Assembly (NCBI GenBank): GCA_021292165.1
Contig: JAHFWL010000035.1
Span: 124,001-188,000 of the forward strand
DNA: 64,000 nt
Direction of reading: 5' to 3'
Source of the DNA: Shinisaurus crocodilurus
Lineage: Eukaryota; Chordata; Lepidosauria; Squamata; Shinisauridae
Below, one piece after another: positions 1 through 47,013 of the stretch (position 1 is the first letter of the stretch; each line of letters begins with the position of its first letter). The translations under genes and the position numbers were made by a program. The notes beneath the pieces are model-generated. The model was not told where the DNA came from and did no database searches. It was given only the letters and a program-made list of their open reading frames with translations.

Positions 1-193
1 GTTGTTGGGGGGGGGCAAGCCCAGGGGGAGCTGGACTCAAAATAGGACAGGCGCTTCTCTCCCCCAGAAAAATCTCATCCGAACCCCAAATCCAAACTTC
101 CAGGTTTTGCTATCCATTTATTTTTGGCAGTTTTGCAAAAGTTGAAATGGGGGGGGGGAACGATATCAGTTCTGTTGTTGTGATTATTTAATC
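1..193. other. Unannotated left edge
   Basis: I see no gene here. The first 20 bases are G-rich and 150-162 holds a G run. Nothing links this stretch to the neighbouring MYH gene. Confidence 0.5.
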
Positions 194-328
194 CAGTGTT
201 CTCCAACCTTGGGCCCCCAGATGTTTTTGGCCTACAACTCCCAGCATGCCCCAGCCAGCAGAGCTGGCTGGGGCATGCTGGGAGTTGTAGGCCAAAAACA
301 TCTGGGGGCCCAAGGTTGGAGAACACTG
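194..328. mobile_element. Palindromic hAT MITE (family P1)
   Basis: This 135-bp element is a near-perfect inverted repeat with ends CAGTGTTCTCCAACC and GGTTGGAGAACACTG, and a centre built on CCCAGCATGCCCCAGCCAGC. It is flanked by an exact 8-bp duplication, ATTTAATC (186-193 and 329-336), with TA at positions 4-5. The 8-bp duplication and CAG...CTG ends indicate a non-autonomous hAT element. It encodes nothing and would fold into one long hairpin. Confidence 0.9.
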
Positions 329-336
329 ATTTAATC

Positions 337-660
337 ATTAACAAAAACGGTCTCCTGGCCAGAAAGGTTTGGAAATTACTGCAAACTGTATCTGGAATTG
401 CACATTGAGCTTTCGCTAATGGGTGGTTTATAGACATGTAATAAATAAATTTAAAAAGCACACATTTGAATGCCATCCAGGTACAAGTCTAGATCCTGTT
501 AGCAGTAATTCACAAGGCCATCTGGACAGGAGATACATCTTTGCTGTCTAGGAAAAAAAAACCTCAAACTTACTCCAAATACCTTACCAGGGGAAAGGGA
601 CACACACACGGTCTATGTTTATTGTTTAGTAGCCCCCCTCAAAATAAAAGCCCCTTAACG
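337..660. other. Intergenic, no feature recognised
   Basis: This is mixed AT-rich sequence. I see no exon, RNA gene or transposon end in it. Confidence 0.5.
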
Positions 661-759
661 TGCAATCCTATGCATGTTTAGAGAGAGAAAAGGCCTACAA
701 CTCAGGGAATGCTGGGAGTTGTAGGACTTTTTCTCTCTCTAAACAGGCCTAGGATTGCA
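661..759. mobile_element. Palindromic MITE (family P2)
   Basis: The arms begin TGCAATCCTATGCATGTTTAGAGAG and end in its reverse complement with some divergence. The core is the CTACAACTC...GAGTTGTAG palindrome. TTA precedes the left arm. Full or half copies of the family recur at 24361, 36271, 48894 and 51222. The superfamily is unresolved. Confidence 0.7.
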
Positions 760-1019
760 GCTGTCGCATCAGACTGGAAAATGAGAAGGCACGCACCTCT
801 GAGCAAGTGCAAAGTGCAAAGTGCCCTTGCCGTGGCTTGGGTTCAGCTTGTACGGGCGGGCCTCGACCCTGCGAGTGTCCTGTTAATAAATGAAGCCCTC
901 GTCTGGCGGTAGCGCTCTCTGCCCAGGCCTCTGCACTGTCACGGCCCACCTTTCTCTACCTCTTCTCTTCACTTTGCGGCGGCCGCCCCCCCCAACCTGG
1001 TGCCGCTGCTGCCCCCACC

Positions 1020-1100
1020 CCCCTGGTCTGCCCACCATGGCCATGCTGGCTGGAGATGATGGGAGTTGTGATCCAACACGCCTGGACCCTCTCCTTCAGG
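1020..1100. repeat. Half-copy of a palindromic MITE
   Basis: The stretch CCATGGCCATGCTGGCTGGAGATGATGGGAGTTGTGATCCAACACG is half of the widespread lizard foldback repeat (compare 15606-15733 and 17454-17565). The other arm is absent. Confidence 0.6.
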
Positions 1101-2160
1101 TCCGTCCCAGCCGGTGGCCCGAGGCCTCTGGAGGAAGGGTGTGATAAGTACCCACAATCCTTCTCTCTCCCTTGCCCTCAGAAGTGCGGAGGCCCTTCTT
1201 CTGCCTCCTTCGAGCGGCTCTCCAAACCGTGCCTGCTTCGATTTAACCCTGCCCCACCTTCCTACTTGCGAGTAGGTCCTTATTGCGGCTCCTGGAGGGG
1301 GGGGTTGGGGTGGCGGCAGCAGCTTGGGCCGCTGTGCCCTCGTCCTTGTGGTCTCCTCCTGGGTCATCTGTCTGGAAACGGCACGTCTGCCTGGCCCCCC
1401 TCCACGGGCGGGCCGCTCTTTCCCCCCCGTGGTTGATCCGGGTCAGTCCCTGCCTCTTTGGCCTGGCCCCCGTCCCTGCGTCCTTGGTGCCGTGGGGACA
1501 CCCCTGAATGCCCCCCCCCACTGTACAAATGTGGGATTCGAGTTCGACCCCCTCAAACCAGCCTCCAGCCTTGTGACCAGAACCCAGTGATTGTCTCTCA
1601 GCCTCAGTTCTCCGGCTGAACCATGGGACCAGTGGGTGGCACACCTTTGAAAGTGAGGGCCCACCTGGGTTTGGATCCGCAACGCTTTTTGCTTTACTTT
1701 AAAACAGCCGTAGGGGGCTTTCGTTTTCATCCGTTGTGGGCGGCACTGGGGGCAGCGGCTGTATTTAACCTCTCCATATCATTTTTCCCCCTGCTATTAG
1801 ACCCACGGGGGAGGGGGGGTGTTGGGGGTGGGATACTTGTATCATTCATACCTGTATAATTTTTGTTTTCTTATCGCAGCTTCCTGGGAGTGATTTGGAC
1901 TGGGAAACCAGCCCCGGCGGGAGGAAGCACGGCATGGGGCTACCCAAGGTTGTTAATCCAAATGGACCAAAAACTCTCCACTTTGGTTTCGTGTGCTTAC
2001 GGGAGTGCAGTTTGCACCCACGAATCTCAGTTAATGGGCAGAGAAGAGAAAGCCACAAGAGACAGTAATGAAAGGTTATCCTGGGAAGATGTTCCCTTTT
2101 AGTTGGTCTCCTCTTTCCTCATGTTTAACGCTCAAGGGAAAAGAACCCGGGGCTCCAGAG
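1101..2160. other. Upstream region, no gene recognised
   Basis: This lies 0.7-1.7 kb upstream of the proposed MYH7 promoter. It has C-rich and G-rich runs and short open frames of low-complexity composition with no family resemblance. I support no feature in it. Confidence 0.5.
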
Positions 2161-2226
2161 CAGCGTTCTCCAACCTCGGGTCCCCAGATGTTTTTGGCCT
2201 ACAACTCCCAGCATGCCCCAGCCAGC
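2161..2226. mobile_element. Half-copy of P1 palindromic MITE
   Basis: It starts CAGCGTTCTCCAACCTCGGG and runs through the GGCCTACAACTCCCAGCATGCCCCAGCC core, then stops. Only the left arm of the family seen at 194-328 remains. Confidence 0.75.
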
Positions 2227-2699
2227 GTAGCTCTAGATGGAGCCCAGTAATACCTTCAAAGCCACACACACCCACCCCAAACTTGTGAGATTGCCCCGAA
2301 GTCCCATTGAAACCAATGGGACTTAATTGTGCACTGGGTTTATATAAGGTTTTGCTTTCTCGCTGTGTTCGTGGGTGGGTGGGGGCTGAGGAGGGCAAGA
2401 AACTATGGCGGAAGGGTGCGGGAAGGCGTGGTGTCGGGGAAGAAGCTCGGTGAGAGAGAACGGAGTGTTTGCGGAGAGAGCTGTGGGGACACTCCTAGGT
2501 TACATCAAATGTATGCTGTCCATCTGTCTCTATCTCTCAGCTCCCCCGAGACTCTCCCCGCCCCCCCCCCACTGGAATCTCGTCCCTGTTGTTCCAAGAT
2601 ATTTTGATGTGTGTCCCCCCCCCCCCCGCTGTCTCTCCCTGAACCTGTTCTTATTCTTCATACCACAACAATGACGACTGGTTCCAATTGTTCCAGGGC

Positions 2700-2830
2700 A
2701 TGCACGGGAGAGATAGGGGTGGGGGGGGGAGGAGGAGGAATGGGTCTGTGTGTCCATATGAGGCTGGCCAGGGGGAGGGGGTGGGGGGGATCAGGGGGTT
2801 TATAACAAGGGCTGTGGCCAAGCACCCTGC
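2700..2830 (+). promoter_or_regulatory. MYH7: Candidate MYH7 proximal promoter
   Basis: A TATA-like TTTATAAC lies at 2799-2806. Upstream are an AGATAG GATA site (2711-2716), a GGAATG M-CAT/TEAD site (2737-2742), a CArG-like CCATATGAGG (2754-2763; one base off CC(A/T)6GG) that overlaps the E-box CATATG (2755-2760), and G-rich Sp1-like runs at 2770-2790. M-CAT, GATA and CArG elements are the established controls of cardiac myosin promoters. A perfect splice donor follows at 2865. The start site, about 2830, is inferred only from TATA spacing. Confidence 0.5.
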
Positions 2831-2864
2831 TTAGAAACCACCCCCCCATCTGTGCTGGTCTCAG
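2830..2864 (+). other. MYH7: MYH7 non-coding exon 1 (candidate)
   Basis: The proposed short leader exon runs from about 30 bp after the TATA box to the donor CTCAG|GTAAGG (donor GT at 2865). Cardiac MYH genes have two short untranslated first exons, so one is expected here. The 5' boundary is estimated and the exon is not proven by any homology. Confidence 0.45.
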
Positions 2865-3758
2865 GTAAGGCCCAGGTCCAGCTATCCAGACTCGCCTTCC
2901 TCCCCAATCCTGCGCACCCGCATCTTGGGGTGGGGAGCTGGAACGGAGGGCACCGTCCAAAGGGGGGGGTGATTCGGTGCGGTGACGGTGCCCGTCTCCC
3001 GTTTGCCTGCTCCTGAGAGTTGGGGTTCTGCGTGTGCGAATATCGGGGCAGAGGGTTGGTATAGGAATGCGTATCGTGTAATGGGCATTCATGTGCCTGC
3101 CGGTTGCACGGTGCGCCAAAGGAGCCGCACGTCCGGCCCTGTGCGGGGAATGATGTCGCAAGCACAAGAAATCTGGGTGTATTTCGATACACAACAATGG
3201 ATACGTTAGTAGGGGCGAGACCACACACCACCACCCCCAATGCATGCCTGGCGCACCTGAGGGCAGGCAAGGTGGATGGTGGCGCATTTGCAGAGAAGGT
3301 GAGCGGCGCGGGCACTCGCAAGCGATCCGGTTGGGCAAATCTGTGAAGCGTACGTGACGGTCTCTAAACACGCGCGGGTCTGCCAGTGCGCGCGCCTGTT
3401 CTATCATTGTGCCAAAAAAATGGGGTTCTGTTGTTGTGGGTCTTGCATGTCGGGGGCGGGGAGATTTGCACATGCGGCGGTGTTTGCAAATAAGCATGCA
3501 TCCTGCGTAGGGCTTGTGAAAATGTCACGCATAGGGGGAAAAAATGTGTCGTGTGCATACAGTGGTCTAGGAGGTGTGCACGAGTGGAACCTTGTCTCTG
3601 GGTTGGTGTCTCAGTATGCAAGGGGTGAGTTTGTAGCGGGGTCTATGCCCGCAGGTGCATGTCCCACCAGTGAATTGAATGTGAGTGGATTTCCCTTTTG
3701 TAAATCCTGTCATTCACTGTGGTCCTAGTGGTTATTTAACATTCAAATATCTAGGGAA
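2865..3758 (+). other. Intron 1, CpG-rich portion
   Basis: No exon is recognised. Between about 2980 and 3560 the sequence has many more CpG dinucleotides than its surroundings (for example around 3110-3140 and 3300-3395). It could be an intronic regulatory element or an alternative first-exon region. Short open frames on both strands have no recognisable family. Confidence 0.4.
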
Positions 3759-3998
3759 AGCCAGTGTGGCGTAGTGGTGAGAGTGTTGGACTGGGACTCG
3801 GGAGACCCGGGTTCTAGTCCCCGCTCAGCCATGAAGCTCGCAGGGGGACTTTGGGCCGGTCACTGACTCTCAGCCTCACCTACCTCACAGGGTTGTTGTG
3901 AGGATAAAACGGAGAGGAGGAGGAGGATTATGTAAGCCGCCTTGGGTTCCTTGCAGGAAAAAAGGCGGGGTATAAATATAATAAATAAATAAATAAAT
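3759..3998 (+). mobile_element. tRNA-derived SINE, full length (family S1)
   Basis: A box A, TGGCGTAGTGG (about 3766-3776), fits TRGYNNARNNG exactly. The box B, GGTTCTAGTCC (3810-3820), is one base off consensus. The body has CCTACCTCACAGGGTTGTTGTGAGGATAAAA and GTAAGCCGCCTTGGGTTCCTTGCAGG, ending in (AATA)n. This is a squamate tRNA-type SINE. Other copies are at 10734, 18705, 35172, 37917 and 48166. Confidence 0.85.
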
Positions 3999-4065
3999 GG
4001 GGAGTCAAATGCAAACCACCTGCACATCTCTCTTCCTTCTCAGGAAGGACTCGGAATTTTGCGCA

Positions 4066-4171
4066 CCAGCTTTCTCCAACCTGCTGCCCGGCAGATGTGT
4101 TGGGCTTCAACTCCCAGCACCCCCCCCAGCCAGCCACATCTGCCGGGCAGCAGGTTGGGGAAGGCCGGTAT
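4066..4171. mobile_element. Palindromic MITE
   Basis: The left arm, CAGCTTTCTCCAACCTGCTGCCCGGCAGATGTG, pairs with the right arm CACATCTGCCGGGCAGCAGGTTGGGGAAGGCCGG around a C-rich centre. It belongs to the same foldback group as 15606-15733. The target duplication is not clear. Confidence 0.65.
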
Positions 4172-4797
4172 AGGCAGTGTTTAAAAGAGCAAGGCCATTT
4201 CGTGTTTGGATTTTGAAGTCAGCCCCCCCCCCCCTTTCTCTTCCTGCTCAAGTATTTCCAATAGGCTGCAAACGTGAACACCCCCGCCAGGTCTCCCAAC
4301 CCTGGAATCTCCCAGCCCACTACGAACTAGAACATTAATTGAATCATGTTAGACCGTCACCTCAGGCTTGAAACTCGGAGGCCGGAACTGTTGGGGTTTT
4401 CGACTGCCCACGTGCAAATCTGAGAATCCGCTGCAAGAATTCCCACAGGCCTATTTGTAAAGTGGAAGGTTTTCCTCCCAGATTTGCTATGGGGGGGGCA
4501 GGTGTGTGTGTGTGATGAATAATGTGGCACCAGAGAGCGAATCCTGGAAGGTGTTTATATTATTGTGATGGAGAACGAACGCGATTCTTGCGCTCGCCGT
4601 GAGAGCTGCTTGTTTTCAGGCTGGAAGGGGGGGAAATGGGATGGTGGTTAGCCGGTTGTGCGGGGACTTTTGTCTGGAGAACAGATAGCGGGGAAGACTC
4701 CGCGTTAGGGAAAGCTGCTTCAGTCGAAGTCCGTGTAACTGAAATAATAGCATAATCTGCCCCCCGTTATCCTTGCCCCTTCCTCTGTCGCCTCCCT
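4172..4797 (+). other. Intron 1, no feature recognised
   Basis: This is unique-looking sequence with a short TG run near 4503. I recognise no exon or transposon end. Confidence 0.5.
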
Positions 4798-4895
4798 GGA
4801 GTTGAATTTTAGATTGCAAGCTCTTTGGGGCAGGGAGCTTGGACTTCATCAAGCACCGGTGCATGCTGACGGCATGACATGCAATAAAACCACCA
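4798..4895 (+). repeat. Old LINE (L2/CR1-like) 3' fragment
   Basis: TTTTAGATTGCAAGCTCTTTGGGGCAGGGA resembles the 3' tail of ancient L2-type LINEs. A related stretch is at 57625-57715. It is diverged and lacks coding capacity. Confidence 0.45.
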
Positions 4896-5054
4896 TCATC
4901 ACAGCGTTCTGTGTACCCACCACCTCATGTCTTCTCTCATTAGGGTGTGTTCGAAACATAATGATAGAAATGTTATATGTGTTTGCGACTGGGGTGGTGG
5001 TGGTGGAAGAAACCGCTGTGCATTTGGTCTTGATTCTGCGCCTCTTTCCAACAG

Positions 5055-5118
5055 GAGTCCGGCCCGAGGTGTCACCTGATTGTAGATCTCCTGTGAAATT
5101 CTAGGAAAAGAAAAAAAG
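5055..5118 (+). other. MYH7: MYH7 non-coding exon 2 (candidate)
   Basis: The acceptor CCTCTTTCCAACAG ends at 5054 and a donor AAAAG|GTAATA follows at 5119, enclosing 64 nt with no ATG. This fits the expected second untranslated leader exon, 588 bp upstream of the first coding exon. It is supported only by splice signals and gene-family layout. Confidence 0.5.
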
Positions 5119-5262
5119 GTAATAATAGAGAGTGTTCGTCTAGGTGCAGCCACTTCTGGGGTGCAAGGCAGCTGAAAATACCTTTTATCTAGTGTCCAGT
5201 TGCAGCCTCTTCTAGGGTGGGGCATAGGAACTGTATTTCTAAGCTGTGCGATTTCTCTAAAG

Positions 5263-5368
5263 CAGTGTTCTCCAACCTGGGGTCCCCAGATGTTTTTGGC
5301 CTACAGCTCCCAGCATGCTGGGAGTTGTAGGCCAAAAACATCTGGGGACCCCAGATTGGAGAACACTG
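5263..5368. mobile_element. Palindromic hAT MITE (P1)
   Basis: A 106-bp inverted repeat with ends CAGTGTTCTCCAACC and GATTGGAGAACACTG. It is flanked by exact CTCTAAAG duplications (5255-5262 and 5369-5376). It sits in intron 2 and is shorter than the 135-bp copies because the central CCCCAGCCAGC spacer is missing. Confidence 0.9.
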
Positions 5369-5656
5369 CTCTAAAGCCTGCACAGTGGTTAGGCGTGGTG
5401 CAGTCCTCCTGTTGTCCACTTGGGGGCAGCAGCACCATCGCTTCCCATTTGGAGAGATGCCCCCCCCCCCCGGTGGGCAGTTTGTGAACTACACATTGTA
5501 TAATGGCTCCTCCATGGAGATGCACGTCTGATGCTTCCCCTAGTTGCCTGTTGGTGAATGGCACCGTTCCCAACTGTCACCCCACCCCACCCCAACGTCA
5601 CGGGTTCGAATCCTGAAGTGGGTTGCTGAGCACATGCTCCAATGTCACTGTCTGCT

Positions 5657-5674
5657 GTGTGTGTGTGTGTGTGT
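5657..5674. repeat. (GT)n microsatellite
   Basis: A short GT run begins about 50 bp upstream of the coding exon 3 acceptor. Confidence 0.9.
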
Positions 5675-5708
5675 AACTCCCTGGGAATGTTTCCCTCCAC
5701 CTCCAGCC

Positions 5709-42100
<36,392 letters not shown>

Positions 42101-42255
42101 CTCCTTTTGAAGATCAAATGCCCCCGTCCTCCTCTACAAGCACACACCGAACTCCACTCCTAAAAGGAGCTGGAGACACTTTGCCCCGCCTCCCACGCTC
42201 TGTATATCGGCACCACTCCCAAAGTGTAGAATAAAGGCCATCAAACAGCCGTCGG
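42101..42255 (+). other. MYH7: MYH7 3' UTR
   Basis: About 155 nt from the stop to an inferred cleavage site 15-25 nt after the AATAAA at 42230. The start is exact; the end is estimated. Confidence 0.75.
42230..42235 (+). promoter_or_regulatory. MYH7: Poly(A) signal AATAAA
   Basis: Canonical hexamer 130 nt after the stop codon, followed by a GT-rich stretch (GGCTCTGTGTCCGTGTGTAG) typical of a downstream element. Confidence 0.85.
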
Positions 42256-42279
42256 CTCTGTGTCCGTGTGTAGACCGGC

Positions 42280-42490
42280 TTTTCCCCAAGCCGGTGCCGT
42301 CCAGATGTGTTGGACTCCTCATCATCACCATCATCCGCAGCCAGCATGGCCAATGGCTGGGATAGATGCACGGATGTTTGGATATCATGTCCTGCCTTTG
42401 GGCTCCTCCGTTGGGCATCTAGTTGACCGCCATGGAAATAGGATACTGGACTAGAGAGGCCTTTGGTCTGCTCCAGCATGGCCCTGAGCA
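42280..42490 (+). repeat. MITE half-copy joined to LINE fragment
   Basis: 42280-42350 is a left-arm MITE remnant (TTTTCCCCAAGCCGGTGCCGTCCAGATGTGTTGGACTCC). 42355-42490 is the L3-like family (GATAGATGCACGGATG, GGATACTGGACTAGAGAGGCCTTTGG). Confidence 0.55.
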
Positions 42491-43411
42491 CGCTCAGTCC
42501 TCACTGGGTTGGTTTGGTGAGAGGCTGCCCCCTTGGGTTTTCTTTTATGAAGCTTCTTCATTCCCCCCCCTTTTTTTTTGCACTTCTGAAAATTTGGGGG
42601 TTCACCTGATCATGCTGCTACCTCCCTCTTGTTTCACAGCTGCCCTGGTGTGTCTACATAGCACCTCTGAGTTCGTGATTGGTATATACACTCGGGGACC
42701 TGCAACAAAATGTTGCAGCGTTGAGTGTTCCTGTTTGGGGCTCCAACCAGCCATGCTCCTTTCCAGGACACTTCGTTCCATTCCATCCCACCCACTCCCT
42801 AATCTTTTCCTAAAGATTGTTTGTACTCCCCCCTAAGCTCGCCGAGACCTCCCGTCTCATACAGCGGTGGTGCCGTTTCGGCGGCATAAGCGACAGCACT
42901 CGGAGAATGCGTTCGCCATTAGCGTGTAAGGTGATGATTTATGATGTGTACAGCACCATCAACGTGCAGGGTGCCTGACAAAGCACAAAAGGGCAGGTCT
43001 CTGCCCCCGGGAGGTTACAGTCTCTATGTTACAGCCCTTCTTCTCCCCATAGGACCTTTTACTGCCTCGCTTTCCCCCACCCCCACCCCCATTTCCACCC
43101 GCAGCTGAGCATCAATTCGGAAGAAGGAGGCCAAGTTCCCTTTTGTCCAACTTGTTCCAGAGTTGGCTTAGGGTCCTCCTCCTTTCTGATTGTAACTCCC
43201 TGTACAGCTGCTGCCACCTGGTGTTTTTGGCCTGGTAGTAGTCAATTCGGCCTAATCTCTCCCTTTGTAAGGAAGAGAGGCTTCCCTAAAGCCAAGACAG
43301 ACTGTGTGGATTCTGTGTGGGGCAGCGAGTCGCTTCCACAGGACTTGAGACTTTCATGGTTTAACTGGAGAAGGAGTTCGAAATGGAACTGGGATGCATT
43401 TGGGACGCGGG
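42491..43411. other. Intergenic, little recognised
   Basis: An old LINE-like stretch lies at 42930-43022 (GTACAGCACCATCAACGTGCAGGGTGCCTGACAAAG; compare 62930-63015 in similar form). Otherwise no feature. Confidence 0.45.
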
Positions 43412-43530
43412 CGGAGAGGGAATATCGGAAGCTGCCTTTTGCCTCGGCAGACCCTCGGTCCGCCCTCCACCCTTTTTTTCACACTGACTGGTAGCGGCTC
43501 TCCAGCGTTTCAGGCAGGATCCTGCAGCTG
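43412..43530 (-). mobile_element. SINE S2 fragment
   Basis: GGAATATCGGAAGCTGCCTTTTGCC to TCTCCAGCGTTTCAGGCAGGATCC. A second S2 fragment (GGGATTGAACCTGGGACCTTCTGTATGC) is at 43880-43950. Confidence 0.7.
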
Positions 43531-43950
43531 AGCAGGATGGGAAATGTAGTCCCTGGGTCCCAAGCAAACGAGCAAGGACAAAACATCATCAGTAATATCC
43601 CTTCTTCTTCTTGACTTGTTCGTATTATTGCTCGGATAGGACGGCCCGCTTTCAGAGTTCCAAAAGCTTCGGAGGCATGGCCTGCTTGGAATTCGTAACG
43701 ACAACCCTGCTAGGTAGGCCAAGCCATCAGTATTCGAAACGGCATTATAGCAGGTCGCACTGTTTGTCCGTCTAGTCCAGGACTCTCTACTCGGACCAGA
43801 GTGAATTCTGCTGCCCCTGGGGCAGAGAGCTTTCTCATCACCTGCTACCTGATGATGATGATAATGATAATAATATTAAACTGGAGATGCTGGGGATTGA
43901 ACCTGGGACCTTCTGTATGCAAAGCAGGGGCTCTCCCCCTGGGCTACATT

Positions 43951-44594
43951 TCCTCTGTCACTAGGGGGAATCTCCTGGCTTGAATTTGCTTGCAAATATT
44001 CAAATACACATCTCATTCCAAAGTACAGTATTAGCAATCATGGATACTGTTAGATTTGGGGGGGGAGGGGGACGCCAAAAGTCTTGTGGCACCTCACAGA
44101 CTAACAAACGTGTGGCATAAGTGTTTAGAGGGTTAGTTGTTTTGTTAGATTGAGGAATTTTAGTGTGTGGGGAGGGGAACAAGATGCAAAAGTGCATGAC
44201 ATTCCTGCCTTGAAATCCATCAGCGGCGATTTAAGCAGCATAGGTGTTGTTTTTTTTAAAGTATCCTTCCAAAAGGCTGGCCCAAGGCATTTTGCCGGCT
44301 GAGGCAAAAGACAAGATGTTACCTCCCACTCACCATTCTATGTGCCGCCCAGCCCTGTTTTGGAGTATGCACCCACATGTCACAGCATGCGCCGTCTTAC
44401 ATGGGGCATTCCCTGCTGTGTGACAGAAGAGAAGGGCGGGGGATGCCTCTTCCAAGATGGAACCCGTCGTTCACAGTTCTTTCGAGCACTCATATTACAG
44501 ATAATTTGCCCTTTGTATTTTTTTTTTTTTTAAATCTGCTGCCTGATTTTAATCAGGGGCACCTTATTAATCAGTCCAAAGCATTTTAAATCGA
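43951..44594. other. Intergenic with fragments of old repeats
   Basis: CAAAAGTCTTGTGGCACCTCACAGACTAACAAA (44075-44108) is a common reptile repeat fragment. A decayed hAT-like end is near 44275. No gene recognised. Confidence 0.4.
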
Positions 44595-44945
44595 TTAGGG
44601 CTTCTCTACACGAGGCATTTATTGCACACTCATGATTTGTCACTCACGGTAGTTTGAGGGTCCTTTACACGACGTCGTCATCCTCTGGGGCCTCTCCTGT
44701 GTTTTCCAAGCAATTCCGTGGCTTTTTTAAGAGCAAGGAAAGAGTGGTATTATCTGGAAATGGTGGAATGAACCAGAACGAGGAGCTCGTGTGTTTTCGC
44801 AATTCGGCTGTACTGCAGTGCCCCCTTCTGGTTGTGTAATGGAACATCTAGAAAGGCAGAGAAAGGGGGGGGACACACATGTAAAGGAGCTGATCTTAAT
44901 CCAGCAAAGAATCCGGAAGCAGAAGCGGGTTAAAAGCCCCATGCC
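44595..44945 (+). repeat. Dispersed repeat, copy 1
   Basis: Shares blocks in inverted order with 56065-56425: AGGCATTTATTG, CTGGGGCCTCTCC, GTGGTATTATCTG, and GGAGCTGATCTTAATCC...GGAAGCAGAAGCGGGTTAAAAG. Class unknown. Confidence 0.65.
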
Positions 44946-45097
44946 TTTAATCTGCTTCAGCCTTCCCTGAAGGGGGTTGGACTCAATGGCTTTACAGGGC
45001 CCTTCCAACTTTTACTATTCTGTGACCTGGGCAGGCCTTCCAGCTGCATTGCAATACATCCTGGGATGATGGGAGTTGTAGTCCCATACATCTAGAG

Positions 45098-45192
45098 CAG
45101 TGCTCTCCAACCTTGGGTCCCCAGATGTTTTTGGCCTACAACTCCCAGCATGCCCCAGCCAGCGTCTGGGGACCCAAGGTTGGAGAACACTG
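45098..45192. mobile_element. Palindromic hAT MITE (P1), shortened
   Basis: 95 bp, left end CAGTGCTCTCCAACCTTGGG and right end GGTTGGAGAACACTG. Flanks ATCTAGAG and CTCTAGAG match at 7 of 8. The right arm is shorter, so the loop is off-centre. Confidence 0.85.
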
Positions 45193-46199
45193 CTCTAGAG
45201 GGCTCCCAGCCTTGGGAAGTCTGATCTAATTGATTAATTGAGTGAGGGTCACCTAGGAAAACGCTTATCTCGTTGGAGAGAGACAACTGGCTATCCCGCT
45301 TTGTGCCGAGCGGAAGGCTCCCATCAGAATTTGCTGCCCATGCAGAAGGAAACGGGGAGGCTGGTGTGTCACCTGACAAACAAAAGGTGGATTAAAATAT
45401 GCATATGTGCAAATGAGATTAGACCAGGCTGGTAGGTGCCTAAACGGGATCACAGGCATTTAAATCCGATATTGAAGGAGATTAGAGGAGATGAAAGCAC
45501 GCAGATGTAGAGATTAGGCTGGCTTATGCCAGATCTCTTGATTAAACTGATTAAAATAGGTCGGTGCTATTAAAATAGACTTAGAAGGATTAGAGGGGGG
45601 CAAGGCACTTACAGATTTTTAAAATAAAAACACACATACAGGGAAGGGGGCGATTCCTGAGCAAGTCCATTGGACTTCCTGAATAAGCCAAGAAATTTGC
45701 TCTGAGACATTCCTATCTGGAAAGATGTCGAATAATTCCTTGCGCTCTAGAGTTGCTCTGCTGCAACACAAAAAAAAGGAGCCACATCTGGCTCTTCCAG
45801 AACACTGCACGGAGAAGAAGAAAGAGAAATGGTGAGCGAATAGCTCCATGTTGCTCAAGTGAGCGAGCCAAGCTGCGTTCTGCATGGAAAAGCAGGAGGG
45901 CTTTCGAGGTAGCTAGAAACCACACACCCCTCATCTCTGCTGCTTCTCCTTATCCATCAGTTACCCCCAGGTAATTTCCACATTGTGGCATGTAACTGTG
46001 GAGAAAAAGCGTCAAGAGCTTCCTGCACCACACACACACACACACACACACACACGTGTAAACAAGTATAATCCCAGCTGGAGGTTGGGAATCCCATGCA
46101 AATGTACATAGCTTCCTCTGATGGCGCCTCAGAGTCTCCCATGGCAGTTCATGTCTCGGTGCCACAGCTATTTGCATGCAAATGCCCCAAGCACTCTAT
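45193..46199. other. Intergenic, (CA)n only
   Basis: A (CA)n array lies at about 46026-46055. Several GATTAGA-like motifs occur at 45405-45600. No gene recognised. Confidence 0.5.
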
Positions 46200-46690
46200 T
46201 CATGAGCAAAGGGCCACCCCCTCCCCTAGCCCAGATGAAGTTCATCCTGATTGGCTAAAGACACCTGGGCTACTGAAAGGAGGGGGGGGGATCTACACTG
46301 CCTGCCCTGGCATTTGGTTTTGGTTGTTGGGGTCTGCACATGAAGAAGCACAGGGTAGGGCTTTTGCTGAGGCAAGCCCTGAAGAGGACCAAACAACCCC
46401 CAGGTAAAGGGAGTAAGGCCTGGGTAGTGATATAGTAAAGGAACTAGCTTTGTTGTTTTATAGCTCTACTGTGTATACCAAAGTGTCTCCCCACCTTTTC
46501 CCTTTCCCTCATTTCCCACATTTTGTTGTAATCTGTTTACCTTAAATAAACTTTCCTGGTTTTACCCCCACACGGTGTGTGTGGTTCCTCTGTTGTTCAG
46601 TGCTAAATCCAGTGTATAAACCAAGGGCAAGGCCCTGAGAGAATCAGGTCAAGACGGCAGAGCTAAGGCTGGCAGTTTTGCACCTTTGAT
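46200..46690 (+). mobile_element. LTR-like repeat
   Basis: GATGAAGTTCATCCTGATTGGCTAAAG at the left, AATAAA at 46544, and GCAGAGCTAAGGCTGGCAGTTTTGCACC at the right, in the same order as 19950-22015 but without the large insertions there. No retroviral coding sequence adjoins it. Confidence 0.45.
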
Positions 46691-46860
46691 CTCAACAGTT
46701 TTCTACAGCTTTATAAATCCTCTTACATTTACCCTCGCTACAACCCTTTGAGGTAGTTTAGGCGGAGAGATGGTGACTTCCCCATTGAGGTTTGCGATCG
46801 AGAAGGGAATTTGAACCCCGGACTCTCATGATCAAAGCCGTGACTCCCTGCACACTGCAT
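46690..46860 (-). repeat. Diverged tRNA-derived SINE
   Basis: CTACAACCCTTTGAGGTAG and a box-B-like reversed GGGAATTTGAACCCCGGACTC in SINE order. Confidence 0.55.
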
Positions 46861-46931
46861 TTTGCTGGTTCCCTTTCCTTCCGGCGGCATTTCCTCTAGA
46901 AACTCTGCCCCATTCTTTTCTTCCTAGCAAC

Positions 46932-46966
46932 ACCACACACACACTCACACACACACACACACACAC
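46932..46966. repeat. (CA)n microsatellite
   Basis: CACACACA run with one interruption (ACTC). Confidence 0.9.
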
Positions 46967-47013
46967 CAGACCTTCTTGTACTTTGCTCCTGGCATTTATC
47001 TCCCTTCTAGTTC

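Noticed and set aside
194..328. Perfect hairpin read as a terminator or structured RNA gene
   Set aside because: The same sequence recurs many times with 8-bp duplications at each site, which marks a transposon.
2658..3497. A 279-codon minus-strand open frame
   Set aside because: It overlaps the proposed promoter and CpG-rich intron. It has skewed composition and no domain or motif, and is best explained by low stop density in GC-rich DNA.
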